A stretch of DNA of 64,000 bases from Loktanella atrilutea (GTDB taxonomy: Bacteria; Pseudomonadota; Alphaproteobacteria; Rhodobacterales; Rhodobacteraceae), in the NCBI RefSeq assembly GCF_900128995.1, contig NZ_FQUE01000007.1, positions 1 through 64,000 of the forward strand, written 5' to 3'. Under the pieces are notes generated by a model, which was not told the DNA's origin, did no database searches, and saw nothing but the letters and a program-made list of their open reading frames with translations. Both the position numbers and the translations under genes were made by a program. This document shows positions 55,096-64,000 of this stretch, one piece after another. The stretch's first letter is position 1. Every line of letters begins with the position of its first letter.

Positions 55096-55777
55096 GCGTC
55101 GGCAGGAAGGCGCGCGGCGTCGTAGTCCGCCACGGCCTTGACCGAACGCCTGTCCTGACAGCGCGCCACCCAGTTGCGCACCACGTCCGCATCGGGCGTG
55201 AAGGCCGGGAACCAGCTGAAGGCCGAGGACATCAGCAGGTCGGCCGCGGTGTAGCTGCCACCCAGCAGGTATGGATTGTCCGTCAGTGCAGCGACCAAGT
55301 GGTTCTTGAGTTCCTCGGGCCCGCGGAACGTGTTGGCGAAAGCCGGATGCGTGACCTCGGCGACCTTGGCGACCATGACAGGTTCCAGCACGTTGCCGTA
55401 ATAGGCTAGCCAGGACAGGTAGGGCCCCCGAAGCGGATCACCGACCTGAGGGCCCATCGGGCCGGCGAAGAGGTCGGTCAGGTAGAGGATGATCGCGTTG
55501 CTTTCGCGGATGACCGCGCCGTCGTGGACCAGAAGCGGGACCTTGCCCTCGGCATGGGGGTTGTCGGGATCGGGCGCGCCGAAGCGGCCTTGCCGGACGA
55601 CGCCCACGACCTTCACGTCGATCTTGTCGAGAATGTCCATCTCTATCAGCAGCTGGACAATGCGGGTCGAACGGGTCTGCGGCGCGTGGTAGAGTGTCAG
55701 CATGGGAATTCTCCTTTGTGTATTAAGTCTGCGGTCATATTACGGCACCACCCCTGTCAGATTCCGTCAGGATCACC

Positions 55778-56464
55778 ATGGCCCGCACCGACCGCCTGTT
55801 TCGCCTGATCGACAGCCTCCGCCGCTTGCCGGCGCCGGTGACCGCAACGCGGTTGGCGGCGGAAACGGGGGTGTCACAACGCACGCTCTATCGCGACATC
55901 GAGACCCTGCGTGCGGGCGGCGCGTTGATCGATGGGGCGCCGGGCTATGGTTACACCCTGACCGAGGACACGGCGTTGCCGCCCCAGACCTTCACGCGAG
56001 AAGAAATCGAGGCGCTGATGCTGGGGTTGGCCGAGGTGCCGCATCGTGGCGATGCCGCACTGGCAGCCGCCGCCGATACCGCGCTGGGCAAGATCATCGC
56101 GACGCTGCCGGACAGGCAGCAGCGGCAGGCACAGCACGCTGCCGTCATGGTGCGCAGATACGAACGGTCCACCGCGGCCGTCGCCGACATGTCGCGCGTG
56201 CGTCACGCCTGTTGGGAGGAGGTGGCACTTGACATGATCTATCGCGACCGGGCCGGGGCAGAGACGAAGCGGCGCATCTGGCCGCTCGCCACGGTCTACC
56301 TTGAGCAATCGGTCATGTTGCTGGCGTGGTGTTGCCTGCGGCATGACTATCGGATGTTCAAGTCCGACCGGATCGTGGATGTCATCCAGACGGCGGAGAG
56401 TTTTCGGCCTCGCCGGGCGGGCATGCTGCGCGACTATCTCGCGCGGCTGCAGCGGGGCGGCTGA
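55778..56464 (+). CDS. HTH-WYL transcriptional regulator (YafY-like)
   Basis: A 228-aa regulator. The N-terminal DeoR-type HTH is TRLAAETGVSQRTLYRDIET (about residues 26-45). The WYL domain covers about 130-205, with a core VALDMIYRDRAGAETKRRIW; the canonical W-Y-L residues are replaced by a TVYLEQ/LAWCC variant. WYL domains sense oligonucleotides or other ligands. It is adjacent and divergent to the GST gene and 72 bp before yaaA. Confidence 0.9.
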   Translation: MARTDRLFRLIDSLRRLPAPVTATRLAAETGVSQRTLYRDIETLRAGGALIDGAPGYGYTLTEDTALPPQTFTREEIEALMLGLAEVPHRGDAALAAAADTALGKIIATLPDRQQRQAQHAAVMVRRYERSTAAVADMSRVRHACWEEVALDMIYRDRAGAETKRRIWPLATVYLEQSVMLLAWCCLRHDYRMFKSDRIVDVIQTAESFRPRRAGMLRDYLARLQRGG

Positions 56465-56536
56465 CCTGCGACATGCAGGTGGGTGGCATACGGGGACGGG
56501 CCTGCTACAACGCCGGCATCGCAGACCGGAGGTTCC

Positions 56537-57307
56537 ATGCTCGTCACCATCTCGCCCGCCAAATCTCTGGATCTTTCACCGGTCAAAGTCACACCGACCA
56601 CACCGCAATTCGAGTCGGATGCGGTGCGGCTGGCCCGGACGATGCGGGGCCGGACATTGACGGAACTGCGGGATTTAATGGGAATTTCCGACGATTTGGC
56701 GCGGTTGAACCGTGACAGGTTCAGGGCCTTCAGCGCGGACCCGGCTTCGGATGCGATCAAACCCGCCGCATGGATGTTCGATGGCGATACCTATCAGGGG
56801 CTGGAAGCCCGGACAATGGAGGCGGAGGATATCGCGTTCGCGCAGGCGCACCTGTGCATCCTGTCGGGACTTTACGGGCTTCTGCGGCCCTGCGACGGCA
56901 TCCAACCCTATCGTCTGGAAATGGGGTCGCGGCTGAAGACCCGGCGCGGCAATAGCCTTTACGACTATTGGGGCGACAGAATCGCCAAGGCGTTGAACGC
57001 CTGGGCGGCAGAGGTGGGGACCGATACGCTCATCAACTGCGCGAGCCAGGAGTATTTCGGTGCCGCAGACCGCAAGGCCCTGCGGCTCCGGGTCATTACG
57101 CCGCAATTCCTCGAGGTGAAGGAAGGTCGTCCCCGCGTGGTCTCTTTTTTCGCCAAGCGGGCACGTGGCGCGATGGCGCGATTCGTCATGACGGAAGGGC
57201 TGACAGAGCCGGAAGCGATAAAGGACTTCGACGCAGGGGGGTATCGCCATGACGCGACACGGTCGCAAGGCGATAGCTGGGCGTTCGTCCGCGACTATCG
57301 TGCGTGA
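56537..57307 (+). CDS. yaaA: Peroxide stress protein YaaA
   Basis: A 256-aa YaaA/DUF328-family protein. ATG 56537 gives the family start LVTISPAKSLDLSP. Further signatures are LSGLYGLLRPCDGIQPYRLE, MGSRLKTRRGNSLYDYWGDR, NCASQEYFGAAD and VVSFFAKRARGAMARF. E. coli YaaA lowers free iron and protects DNA during peroxide stress. The gene stands between the WYL regulator and formate dehydrogenase. Confidence 0.95.
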   Translation: MLVTISPAKSLDLSPVKVTPTTPQFESDAVRLARTMRGRTLTELRDLMGISDDLARLNRDRFRAFSADPASDAIKPAAWMFDGDTYQGLEARTMEAEDIAFAQAHLCILSGLYGLLRPCDGIQPYRLEMGSRLKTRRGNSLYDYWGDRIAKALNAWAAEVGTDTLINCASQEYFGAADRKALRLRVITPQFLEVKEGRPRVVSFFAKRARGAMARFVMTEGLTEPEAIKDFDAGGYRHDATRSQGDSWAFVRDYRA

Positions 57308-57500
57308 ATGACCATTCGCGACCGGCTCGCGGTCGTACGACCTCTTGACTGTAGCGGCTGGGCCGGATGGGTCGGACTGCGCCCGTCATTGGTATGAGTT
57401 GTTCCCGCTGGCGCAAAATGTGATCGTTTGGTCGCCCTTGTGTCATGACGACGGCGGTGCCGCATCATAGATCAGGGAGGGGCCGAGGGAGAGTTGTGCC

Positions 57501-60278
57501 ATGACCGAGACCATCAGCTTCACGCTTGACGGTGAAACCGTTACGGCGGCGCCCGGCCAGACGATCTGGGAGGTGGCCCATGGCCGCGGCCTCGTCATTC
57601 CGCACCTGTGCTTCAAGGATGCAGCGTCCTATCGTCCCGACGGCAATTGTCGCGCCTGCATGGTCAGCATCGCGGGAGAGCGGGTGCTGGCGGCGTCGTG
57701 CCTGCGGGTGCCGACGGAGGGCATGGTCGTGACAACCGATCAGCCGCGTGAGGTAAAGGCACGCGCCATGGTGATGGAGCTGCTGGTGGCCGACCATCCT
57801 GACCATGCGGTGTCGCACGACAAGTCCAGTCACATGTGGGACATGGCCCGCATGGAAGGCATCAGCGACAGTCGCTTTCCGGCAAAGCGGGCCGACCATG
57901 TGCCGCTGCTGGATGACAGCCACGTCGCGATGCGCGTGAACCTCGATGCCTGCATCCAGTGCAATCTGTGCGTCAGGGCCTGCCGCGAGGTGCAGGTGAA
58001 CGATGTGATCGGCATGGCCTATCGCGGTCACGATGCCTACCCCGTGTTTGACATGGACGATCCGATGGGGGCCAGCACCTGCGTGGCCTGCGGGGAATGC
58101 GTGCAGGCCTGCCCGACCGGTGCCCTGATGGAGGCTTCGGTTCTGGACGAAGCGCAAGTCGGCGACAGTGCAGATTTCGACGAAGAGATCGCTTCGGTCT
58201 GTCCGTTCTGCGGCGTCGGCTGCCAGATCAGCCTGAAGGTCAAGGACGGGCGGGTGAAATACGTCGACGGCTTGAACGGGCCGGCGAACGAGGGGCGGCT
58301 GTGCGTTAAGGGGCGCTTCGGCTTCGACTACATCCACCATCCCCATCGGCTGACTGTGCCGCTGATCCGCCGCGACGACGCCCCCGCCAAGGGGCTGAAC
58401 GTCGATCCTGGCAATTGGGGCGATGTTTTTCGCGAGGCGACCTGGGAGGAGGCGTTGTCCCGCGCCGCGGGCGGTTTAGGCGGGTTGCGCGACAATCAAG
58501 GCGGCGCGGCCGTCGCGGGGTTCGGCAGCGCCAAGTGCACCAACGAGGAAGCATACCTGTTCCAAAAGCTGATCCGTCAGGGTTTCGGACATAATAACGT
58601 CGACCACTGCACCCGGCTGTGCCACGCGTCCTCGGTCTCCGCCCTGATGGAGAATGTCGGGTCGGGTGCCGTGACCGCCACCTTCAACGAGATCGAGAAT
58701 GCCGACGTGGCCATCGTCATCGGCGCCAATCCGATCGAGAACCATCCCGTCGCGGCGACCTATTTCAAGCAGTTCACCAAGCGCGGCGGCAAGCTGATCG
58801 TCATGGACCCGCGTGGACAGGCGTTGAAGCGGTTCGCGTCGCACATGCTGCAGTTCAAGCCCGGCACCGACGTCGCCATGCTGAACGCAATCTGCAACGT
58901 CATTGTCGAGGAAGGGCTTTTCGACCGGCAGTACATCGATGGCTATACCGAAGGGTGGGAGGCGGAACAGGTGCACCTGAGAGGTTTCGACCCCGATCGC
59001 ATGGCTGCCGTCTGTGGGGTCGAGGCCGATGTGCTGCGCGATGTCGCGCGCACCTTTGCAGGGGCGAAGGCTGCTATGATCTTTTGGGGCATGGGTGTCA
59101 GCCAGCACACTTACGGCACCGACAACGCGCGCTGCCTGATCTCTCTGGCGCTGATGACGGGGCAGATCGGGCGGCCGGGAACGGGCCTGCATCCGCTGCG
59201 GGGACAGAACAACGTGCAGGGCGCGTCCGATTCCGGCATGATCCCGATGTTCCTGCCGGACTATCAGTCCGTGACCAGTGCGGAAATTCGTGCGAGCTTT
59301 GAGGATGTCTGGGGTGGCGTGCCGATCGACCCCAACAAGGGGCTGACGGTGACGGAGATCCTCGACGCGGTCCATGACGGTCAGATCAAGGGTATGTATA
59401 TCCTTGGCGAGAACCCGGCGATGTCGGATCCCGACCTCGACCACGCGCGTGCGGCGCTGGCAAAGCTGGAGTGTCTGGTCGTGCAGGACATCTTCCTCAC
59501 CGAGACCGCAAATTATGCCGATGTCATCCTGCCCGCCAGCGCGTTCGCAGAGAAGTCGGGCACAGTGACGAATACCAACCGTCAGGTGCAGATGGGGCGT
59601 CCGGCCGTGCCGCCACCAGGTCAGGCCCGAGAGGACTGGTCCATCATCACCGATCTGGCCCAGCGGCTGGGCCTCGACTGGGCATACACGCATCCGCGAG
59701 AGGTGTATGCGGAAATGGCGCGGACCATGTCGTCGCTGGATAACATCACCTGGGACAGGCTGGAGCGGGAGGCGGTCACTTACCCCTCGCTGTCGCCCAC
59801 CGACCCGGGACAGCCAATCATGTTTGCGGACGGCTTTCCGCGCGAAACCGGAAGGGCCAAGTTCACGCCGGCCAATGTCATCGCGCCGGACGAGGTGCCG
59901 GACGCGGATTATCCGATGATCCTGACGACCGGACGGCAACTGGAGCACTGGCACACCGGGTCCATGACCCGCCGCGCCACAGTCCTGGACGCGGTGGAAC
60001 CGGAAGCGAATTGTTCCCTGCATCCGTCGACGCTGAGGCGGATGGGTCTTGCGGCCGGCGACAGGGTGTCATTGACGACCCGTCGAGGGACAGTCGAACT
60101 GATGGCCCGTGCAGACCGCGCCGTTTCACCCGATATGGTGTTTCTGCCTTTCGCTTATGTCGAAGCCGCCGCCAACCTTCTGACCAATCCGGCGATTGAT
60201 CCCTATGGCAAAATTCCAGAATTTAAGTTTGCTGCGGTGCGGGTCGAACCCGCATCTAATTTGGCGCCCATAAAATAA
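57501..60278 (+). CDS. fdhA: Formate dehydrogenase alpha subunit (Mo/W-bisMGD, NAD-type)
   Basis: A 925-aa cytoplasmic oxidoreductase. The N-terminal [2Fe-2S] ferredoxin domain has Cys37, Cys50, Cys53 and Cys67. Two [4Fe-4S] motifs start at Cys151 (CIQCNLCVRAC) and Cys194 (CVACGECVQAC). The molybdopterin domain opens with a third cluster at Cys234 (CPFCGVGC). The active-site Cys374-His375 lies in NVDHCTRLCHAS, with Cys and not selenocysteine. The C-terminal molydopterin-binding domain includes LTTGRQLEHWHTGSMTRR. It oxidises formate to CO2. The beta and gamma subunits (FdsB, FdsG) and the maturation gene fdhD are not adjacent. Confidence 0.93.
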   Translation: MTETISFTLDGETVTAAPGQTIWEVAHGRGLVIPHLCFKDAASYRPDGNCRACMVSIAGERVLAASCLRVPTEGMVVTTDQPREVKARAMVMELLVADHPDHAVSHDKSSHMWDMARMEGISDSRFPAKRADHVPLLDDSHVAMRVNLDACIQCNLCVRACREVQVNDVIGMAYRGHDAYPVFDMDDPMGASTCVACGECVQACPTGALMEASVLDEAQVGDSADFDEEIASVCPFCGVGCQISLKVKDGRVKYVDGLNGPANEGRLCVKGRFGFDYIHHPHRLTVPLIRRDDAPAKGLNVDPGNWGDVFREATWEEALSRAAGGLGGLRDNQGGAAVAGFGSAKCTNEEAYLFQKLIRQGFGHNNVDHCTRLCHASSVSALMENVGSGAVTATFNEIENADVAIVIGANPIENHPVAATYFKQFTKRGGKLIVMDPRGQALKRFASHMLQFKPGTDVAMLNAICNVIVEEGLFDRQYIDGYTEGWEAEQVHLRGFDPDRMAAVCGVEADVLRDVARTFAGAKAAMIFWGMGVSQHTYGTDNARCLISLALMTGQIGRPGTGLHPLRGQNNVQGASDSGMIPMFLPDYQSVTSAEIRASFEDVWGGVPIDPNKGLTVTEILDAVHDGQIKGMYILGENPAMSDPDLDHARAALAKLECLVVQDIFLTETANYADVILPASAFAEKSGTVTNTNRQVQMGRPAVPPPGQAREDWSIITDLAQRLGLDWAYTHPREVYAEMARTMSSLDNITWDRLEREAVTYPSLSPTDPGQPIMFADGFPRETGRAKFTPANVIAPDEVPDADYPMILTTGRQLEHWHTGSMTRRATVLDAVEPEANCSLHPSTLRRMGLAAGDRVSLTTRRGTVELMARADRAVSPDMVFLPFAYVEAAANLLTNPAIDPYGKIPEFKFAAVRVEPASNLAPIK

Positions 60279-60525
60279 GGGCGATATTGGTTCCATCACA
60301 ATCAAGAGCGGGGTGTCGGTTTTTCGAACACGGCTCTGTGAAAATAGCCTTTTTTATAAATAACAATAAGTTAACGTAAGCCAAATTTAGCCCATGTCGC
60401 AAAAAGAAAACACTGATTGTGCTGAAAGATAGAAAGCGGGTCAGCCTCTCGAACTTGGACGGCATCGGACGCATTTATTGCTCAGACCCCGCGCTGCTGC
60501 GGGAGCACTCAAAAGGATTTTAGCC

Positions 60526-61413
60526 ATGAAAAAGACTGCCAACATCTTTGCTGCCGCCGTTGCCGCTGCCATCGTCGCCAGTGCAGCTTCGGCACAGACC
60601 AGCACGTTCAACGGTGCCAACAGCGCGAACGATCAGTTCGACGACCTGCAGACGCAGATCGCGAACGACGCCTCGCGCGATGTCGGCCGTTTTGGCAACG
60701 AAGGCCGTGTCGTCGGTTCCTACGGCTCCATCGCGCTGCGCGCCACCGCTCAGAACGACAACAACGGCCGTGACCTGACCGATGGCGTCGGTAACGTGAT
60801 CGGCACCCAGAAGGACGACAACTACGAAGTCGGCCTGGGCCTGCGTTACGGCACCTTCGACGGCGTGAACGGCATCGACGTGACTGCGACCTACAACTAC
60901 AGCGAGACCAACGGCGTCGTCGACACCAAGGAATTGCTGATGGGCGCCGACTACCGTCGTGATTTCGGACCGCGCTTCTTCGGTTATGGTCAGTTGAACG
61001 CATCCTTCGACGATGCTGCACCGAACGCCGAAAACTACACCGACGTCTTCGTGGGTGCCGGTATCGGTTACCGCATCCTGAACGACGCAACGAGCCAATG
61101 GTCCATTCAGGCCGGCCCGGGCTACCGCTACACCGAGTCCGTCAACAATGGCGACAACTCCGAAGCGGCGGCCTCCATCTCCTCGAACTACTACCGTTCG
61201 CTGAGCGAGACGTCCTACGTCACCAACGACACCGATGTGATCTACTCGGACAGTTCCACGCTCGTCACCAACGAACTGGCGCTGAACGTGTCGCTGACGA
61301 ATGCGCTGTCCCTGCGCACCTCGCTGACCACTGCCTACGACGACTCCTCGGACGAGGACTTCGGCGATGCGCAGAACTCGCTGGGCGTTTCGGTCGTCTA
61401 CAACTTCAACTGA
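60526..61413 (+). CDS. DUF481-like outer-membrane beta-barrel protein
   Basis: A 295-aa protein; ATG 60526 follows AAGGA and gives a signal peptide (IFAAAVAAAIVASAASAQ). The mature chain alternates polar and aromatic residues in beta strands (YEVGLGLRYGTFDG, DVTATYNYSETNG, FFGYGQLNASFDD, IQAGPGYRYTES) and ends SVVYNFN, a typical barrel end. The pattern resembles DUF481/YdiY salt-induced outer-membrane proteins. The regular codon use suggests high expression. A good terminator follows. Confidence 0.78.
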   Translation: MKKTANIFAAAVAAAIVASAASAQTSTFNGANSANDQFDDLQTQIANDASRDVGRFGNEGRVVGSYGSIALRATAQNDNNGRDLTDGVGNVIGTQKDDNYEVGLGLRYGTFDGVNGIDVTATYNYSETNGVVDTKELLMGADYRRDFGPRFFGYGQLNASFDDAAPNAENYTDVFVGAGIGYRILNDATSQWSIQAGPGYRYTESVNNGDNSEAAASISSNYYRSLSETSYVTNDTDVIYSDSSTLVTNELALNVSLTNALSLRTSLTTAYDDSSDEDFGDAQNSLGVSVVYNFN

Positions 61414-61438
61414 TCCAGACGGATCGGTCCACGACAGG

Positions 61439-61470
61439 CGGGCGGTGGCGAGAGCCACCGCCCGTTTTTG
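61439..61470 (+). terminator. Rho-independent terminator after the outer-membrane protein gene
   Basis: An 11-bp GC-rich stem (GGGCGGTGGC pairing with GCCACCGCCC plus an outer C-G) has a GAGA loop and is followed by TTTTT at 61465-61469, 25 bp after the stop. Confidence 0.92.
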
Positions 61471-61488
61471 TCTGTCTGCGGGAATTAA

Positions 61489-61517
61489 ATGAACGGGCGT
61501 TCATAAAATATTTGACG
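61489..61517 (+). promoter_or_regulatory. Palindromic operator and -35 box before the acyl-CoA synthetase gene
   Basis: ATGAACGGGCGTTCAT (61489-61504) is a perfect palindrome with 7-bp arms and a 2-bp spacer, flanked by A/T. A TTGACG -35-like box follows at 61512-61517 with a weak -10 near 61535-61543. The spacing is like that of TetR-family operators controlling acyl-CoA genes, but the regulator is not in the window. Confidence 0.55.
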
Positions 61518-61614
61518 CAAGACGATCGACCTCACAGTATGATCTGCAGCAGATGCGACGCGAGGAGGCGGCGCATCGCCGATCCGGGCCAACCCGGACG
61601 AGGGAGGAGATCGC

Positions 61615-63573
61615 ATGCCGTCAGCCGCGCCGGAGGCCGGAGCCGTGACAGTGCCGCATCTGCTGGCGCGCAATGTCGCGCAGCGTGGTAACAAGGCCGC
61701 CTATCGCGAAAAGGAATACGGGATCTGGCAAAGCTGGACCTGGGCGCAGGCGGCGGAGGAGATCGACGCGCTGGCGCTGGGTCTGCTGGAGTTGGGAGCC
61801 AAGACAGGCGATCACATCGCCATCTCCGGCCGCAACCGTCCGGCGCTGTATTGGGCGATGGTTGCGGCGCAGAAACTGGGCTGCGTGCCCGTGCCCCTGT
61901 ATCAGGAGGCCGCCGCGGAGGAGATCGCCTATGCCCTTGAGCATTCCGGTGCGCGTTTCGCCATCGCGGGCGATCAGGAGCAGGTCGACAAACTGGAAGA
62001 GGCTCGCGAAGGTCTGACGACGCTGGAAAGGGTGATCTATCTCGATGGTCGCGGGCTGCGCCGCTATGACCACAGCGCAATGACCAGTTACGCCGATGTG
62101 CAGGCAATGGGGCGCAAGTCGGCGCGGCGGGACGAAATGGAGGCCCGCACCGACGCGCGCACTTACGATGACACCTGCGTCATGCTCTATACCTCGGGCA
62201 CGACGGGACGACCGAAGGGCGTTGTGCTGTCCAACCGAAATGTGATCGAGACGTCGAAGAATTCAGCCCGCTTCGACGACCTGCGCGCGGGGGACGAGGT
62301 GTTGGCCTACCTGCCGATGGCATGGGTGGGAGATTTCATTTTCTCGGTCGGGCAGGCGATGTGGACCGGGTTCTGCGTGAACTGCCCCGAAAGCGCCGAC
62401 ACCATGCTGACTGATCTGAGGGAAATCGGGCCGACCTATTTTTTCGCTCCGCCCCGGGTGTTCGAAAACCAGCTGACCACCGTGATGATCCGGATGGAGG
62501 ATGCTGGCCAATTCAAGAAGAAGCTGTTCGACCACTATATGAAGGTCGCCCGTCGCGTTGGACCTGCGTTGCTGGATGGCAATTCGGTGAGGGCGTTCGA
62601 CCGCCTGCGCTATGCGCTTGGCAATCTGCTCGTCTACGGACCGCTGAAGAACACGCTGGGCCTGTCCCGCGTGCGCGTGGGGTATACGGCGGGGGAAGCG
62701 ATCGGGCCAGAGATCTTTGATTTCTATCGTGCGCTGGGCATGAACCTGAAGCAGCTCTACGGCCAGACCGAGGCCACCGTTTTCATCACCCAACAGCCGG
62801 ACGGAGAGGTCCGGTCGGACACCGTCGGCGTGCCGTCCCCCGGCGTGGAATTGCGGATCGCCGAGAACGGAGAGGTCTTCTACCGCTCGCCCGGCACCTT
62901 TGTGGAATACTACAAGAACCCCGAAAGCACTGCGTCGACCAAGGATTCCGAGGGTTGGGTCGCGACGGGTGACGCGGGCTTCATCGAGGACGGCAGCGGC
63001 CACCTGCGGATCATCGACCGCGCCAAGGATGTGGGCAAGCTGGCTTCTGGGGCGATGTTCGCGCCCAAGTATGTCGAGAACAAGCTGAAGTTCTATCCCA
63101 ACATCCTCGAGGCGGTCGTCTTCGGCGCCGGCCGGGATCACTGCGTGGCCTTTATCAACATCGACCTCGCCGCCGTGGGCAACTGGGCGGAGCGCAACAA
63201 CATCGCCTATTCCTCCTACCAGGAGCTGTCGCAGCACCCGAAGGTGCTCGACCTGGTGGAGGGGCACGTGAACGCGGTGAACGAGAGCATTGCGCAGGAC
63301 CCGATGCTGGCTGCCTGCCAGATCCACCGCTTCCTGATCCTGCACAAGGAACTGGACGCCGACGACGGCGAGATGACCCGGTCGCGCAAGGTCAGGCGCG
63401 CGGTGGTAGGGGACAAGTTCGCCGACCTGATCGCGGCGCTCTACAACGGCGCGCCCGAGATCTATACGGAAACGGAAGTGACATACGAGGACGGCCGCAA
63501 GGGCAAGATCAAGGCGACGTTAGCCATCCGCGATGCGACCGTCGTCGACAGTGCACGGGCGACTGCGGCATGA
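61615..63573 (+). CDS. AMP-dependent acyl-CoA synthetase (long-chain fatty-acid-CoA ligase type)
   Basis: A 652-aa adenylate-forming enzyme. The phosphate-binding motif is YTSGTTGRPKGVVLS (about residues 192-206). The substrate/adenine region has GYTAGEAIGPEIF and QLYGQTEA. The hinge and C-terminal domain contain GWVATGDAGFIEDGSGHLRI and IDRAKDVGKLASGAMF. It activates a carboxylic acid to acyl-CoA with ATP. Coupling with a LivG-type ABC ATPase downstream suggests uptake and activation of an aromatic or medium/long-chain acid; the substrate is unknown. Confidence 0.92.
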   Translation: MPSAAPEAGAVTVPHLLARNVAQRGNKAAYREKEYGIWQSWTWAQAAEEIDALALGLLELGAKTGDHIAISGRNRPALYWAMVAAQKLGCVPVPLYQEAAAEEIAYALEHSGARFAIAGDQEQVDKLEEAREGLTTLERVIYLDGRGLRRYDHSAMTSYADVQAMGRKSARRDEMEARTDARTYDDTCVMLYTSGTTGRPKGVVLSNRNVIETSKNSARFDDLRAGDEVLAYLPMAWVGDFIFSVGQAMWTGFCVNCPESADTMLTDLREIGPTYFFAPPRVFENQLTTVMIRMEDAGQFKKKLFDHYMKVARRVGPALLDGNSVRAFDRLRYALGNLLVYGPLKNTLGLSRVRVGYTAGEAIGPEIFDFYRALGMNLKQLYGQTEATVFITQQPDGEVRSDTVGVPSPGVELRIAENGEVFYRSPGTFVEYYKNPESTASTKDSEGWVATGDAGFIEDGSGHLRIIDRAKDVGKLASGAMFAPKYVENKLKFYPNILEAVVFGAGRDHCVAFINIDLAAVGNWAERNNIAYSSYQELSQHPKVLDLVEGHVNAVNESIAQDPMLAACQIHRFLILHKELDADDGEMTRSRKVRRAVVGDKFADLIAALYNGAPEIYTETEVTYEDGRKGKIKATLAIRDATVVDSARATAA

Positions 63574-63594
63574 CGATTTTTCCTAAAAAATCGT
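63573..63594 (+). other. AT-rich hairpin between the acyl-CoA synthetase and ABC genes
   Basis: ACGATTTTT and AAAAATCGT form a 9-bp perfect stem with a CCTA loop starting at the synthetase stop codon. The A/T-rich stem makes it a weak terminator or processing site; transcription into the ABC gene probably continues. Confidence 0.5.
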
Positions 63595-63640
63595 GCCTTC
63601 GGCGGGAGATTGTCCGGCTGGGTGAGGCGGGGGGCCGCGC

Positions 63641-64000
63641 ATGAAAGACACCGCAGCGCCCTACGTCACCACCGACGGTCGCCAGATCGGCGACGTGCTG
63701 ATGGACATGCGCGGCATCACCCTGCGCTTCGGCGGGGTGGAGGCGATCAAGAATATCAGCTTTGACATCCGCGAGGGCGAGATCCGCGCGATCATCGGGC
63801 CGAACGGGGCTGGCAAATCGTCGATGCTGAACGTGATCTCTGGCTTCTATAACCCGCAAGAGGGCGAAGTGTGGTTTCGCGGCGAGAAGCGTCCGGCAAT
63901 GAAGCCTTTTCAGGTCGCGCGTCTTGGCATTGCCCGGACATTCCAGAACATCGCGCTCTTCGACGGGATGAGCGTGCTGGACAACATCATGACCGGGCGG
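63641..64000 (+). CDS. livG: Branched-chain amino-acid-type ABC transporter ATPase (LivG-like), partial
   Basis: The first 120 residues only; the frame runs off the window. Walker A is GPNGAGKSS (about residues 52-60). The LivG-type start DMRGITLRFGGVEAIKNISF and the Q-loop region ARLGIARTFQNIALFDGMSV are clear. It would energise a high-affinity transporter of the Liv type, probably importing the substrate of the preceding acyl-CoA synthetase. The start ATG at 63641 lies 67 bp after that gene. Confidence 0.92.
   Translation, partial: MKDTAAPYVTTDGRQIGDVLMDMRGITLRFGGVEAIKNISFDIREGEIRAIIGPNGAGKSSMLNVISGFYNPQEGEVWFRGEKRPAMKPFQVARLGIARTFQNIALFDGMSVLDNIMTGR

Noticed and set aside
58476-60023. Minus-strand 515-aa frame opposite fdhA
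   Set aside because: Shadow of the formate dehydrogenase gene without any recognisable motif or ribosome-binding site.

Overview
The window looks like a chromosomal segment of an alphaproteobacterium of the order Rhodobacterales (Roseobacter/Rhodobacteraceae type). Evidence: high GC with NNC/NNG codon bias, an alpha-type flagellar cluster carrying FlaF, FlbT, a DUF1217 protein, a PflI/DUF6468 protein, a MotE-like protein, an SltF-like transglycosylase and a MucR zinc-finger regulator, and no FliD or FliS. Genus cannot be fixed from sequence alone. No rRNA, tRNA or CRISPR array was seen.

Layout. 1-771: wreck of an IS3-family transposase interrupted by a palindrome. 772-3883: emrB-emrA-marR efflux operon (minus strand) with a candidate operator just upstream. 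3972-40359: an almost complete flagellar regulon in divergent and convergent blocks: motA/89-aa protein/fliJ-like (-); an unknown membrane-anchored protein, mucR, motB, an unknown 239-aa protein, fliK, flgD (+); flgF-flgG-flgA-flgH and a FliL-like protein (-); a secreted helical-repeat protein, flgE, flgK, flgL, flgI, flgJ, flgN-like, fliC, flaF, flbT, DUF1217 (+); fliF-fliH-fliN-fliP-fliG (-); fliL-fliM-pflI-motE (+); flgB-flgC-fliE-fliQ-sltF-flhA-fliR-flhB (-); fliI (+). Together these encode the export gate and ATPase, MS ring and C ring, rod, P and L rings, hook, hook-filament junction, one flagellin with its post-transcriptional regulators, and the stator.

40572-48148: an amino-acid catabolic island with a DadA-like D-amino-acid dehydrogenase, a lysine 2-monooxygenase (DavB) look-alike, a TRAP transporter (DctP plus fused DctQM), an Asp/Glu-racemase-family enzyme and a nitrilase-fold amidase resembling DavA. 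The DavB/DavA pair suggests oxidative decarboxylation of an L-amino acid to an amide followed by hydrolysis.

48370-52849: a small ORF, an orphan Leu/Ile/Val-type periplasmic binding protein and a large double-HAMP chemoreceptor, separated by a perfect hairpin. 53065-57307: recQ, a glutathione S-transferase, a WYL regulator and yaaA. 57501-60278: molybdenum/tungsten formate dehydrogenase alpha subunit with no visible partner subunits. 60526-61413: a DUF481-like outer-membrane protein with a clear terminator. 61615-end: an acyl-CoA synthetase followed by a LivG-type ABC ATPase that runs off the window.

The most interesting points are the apparent move of the CheY-binding motif from FliM to FliN, several unrecognised proteins embedded in the flagellar operons, the davBA-like island with TRAP transport, and the binding-protein/chemoreceptor pair.
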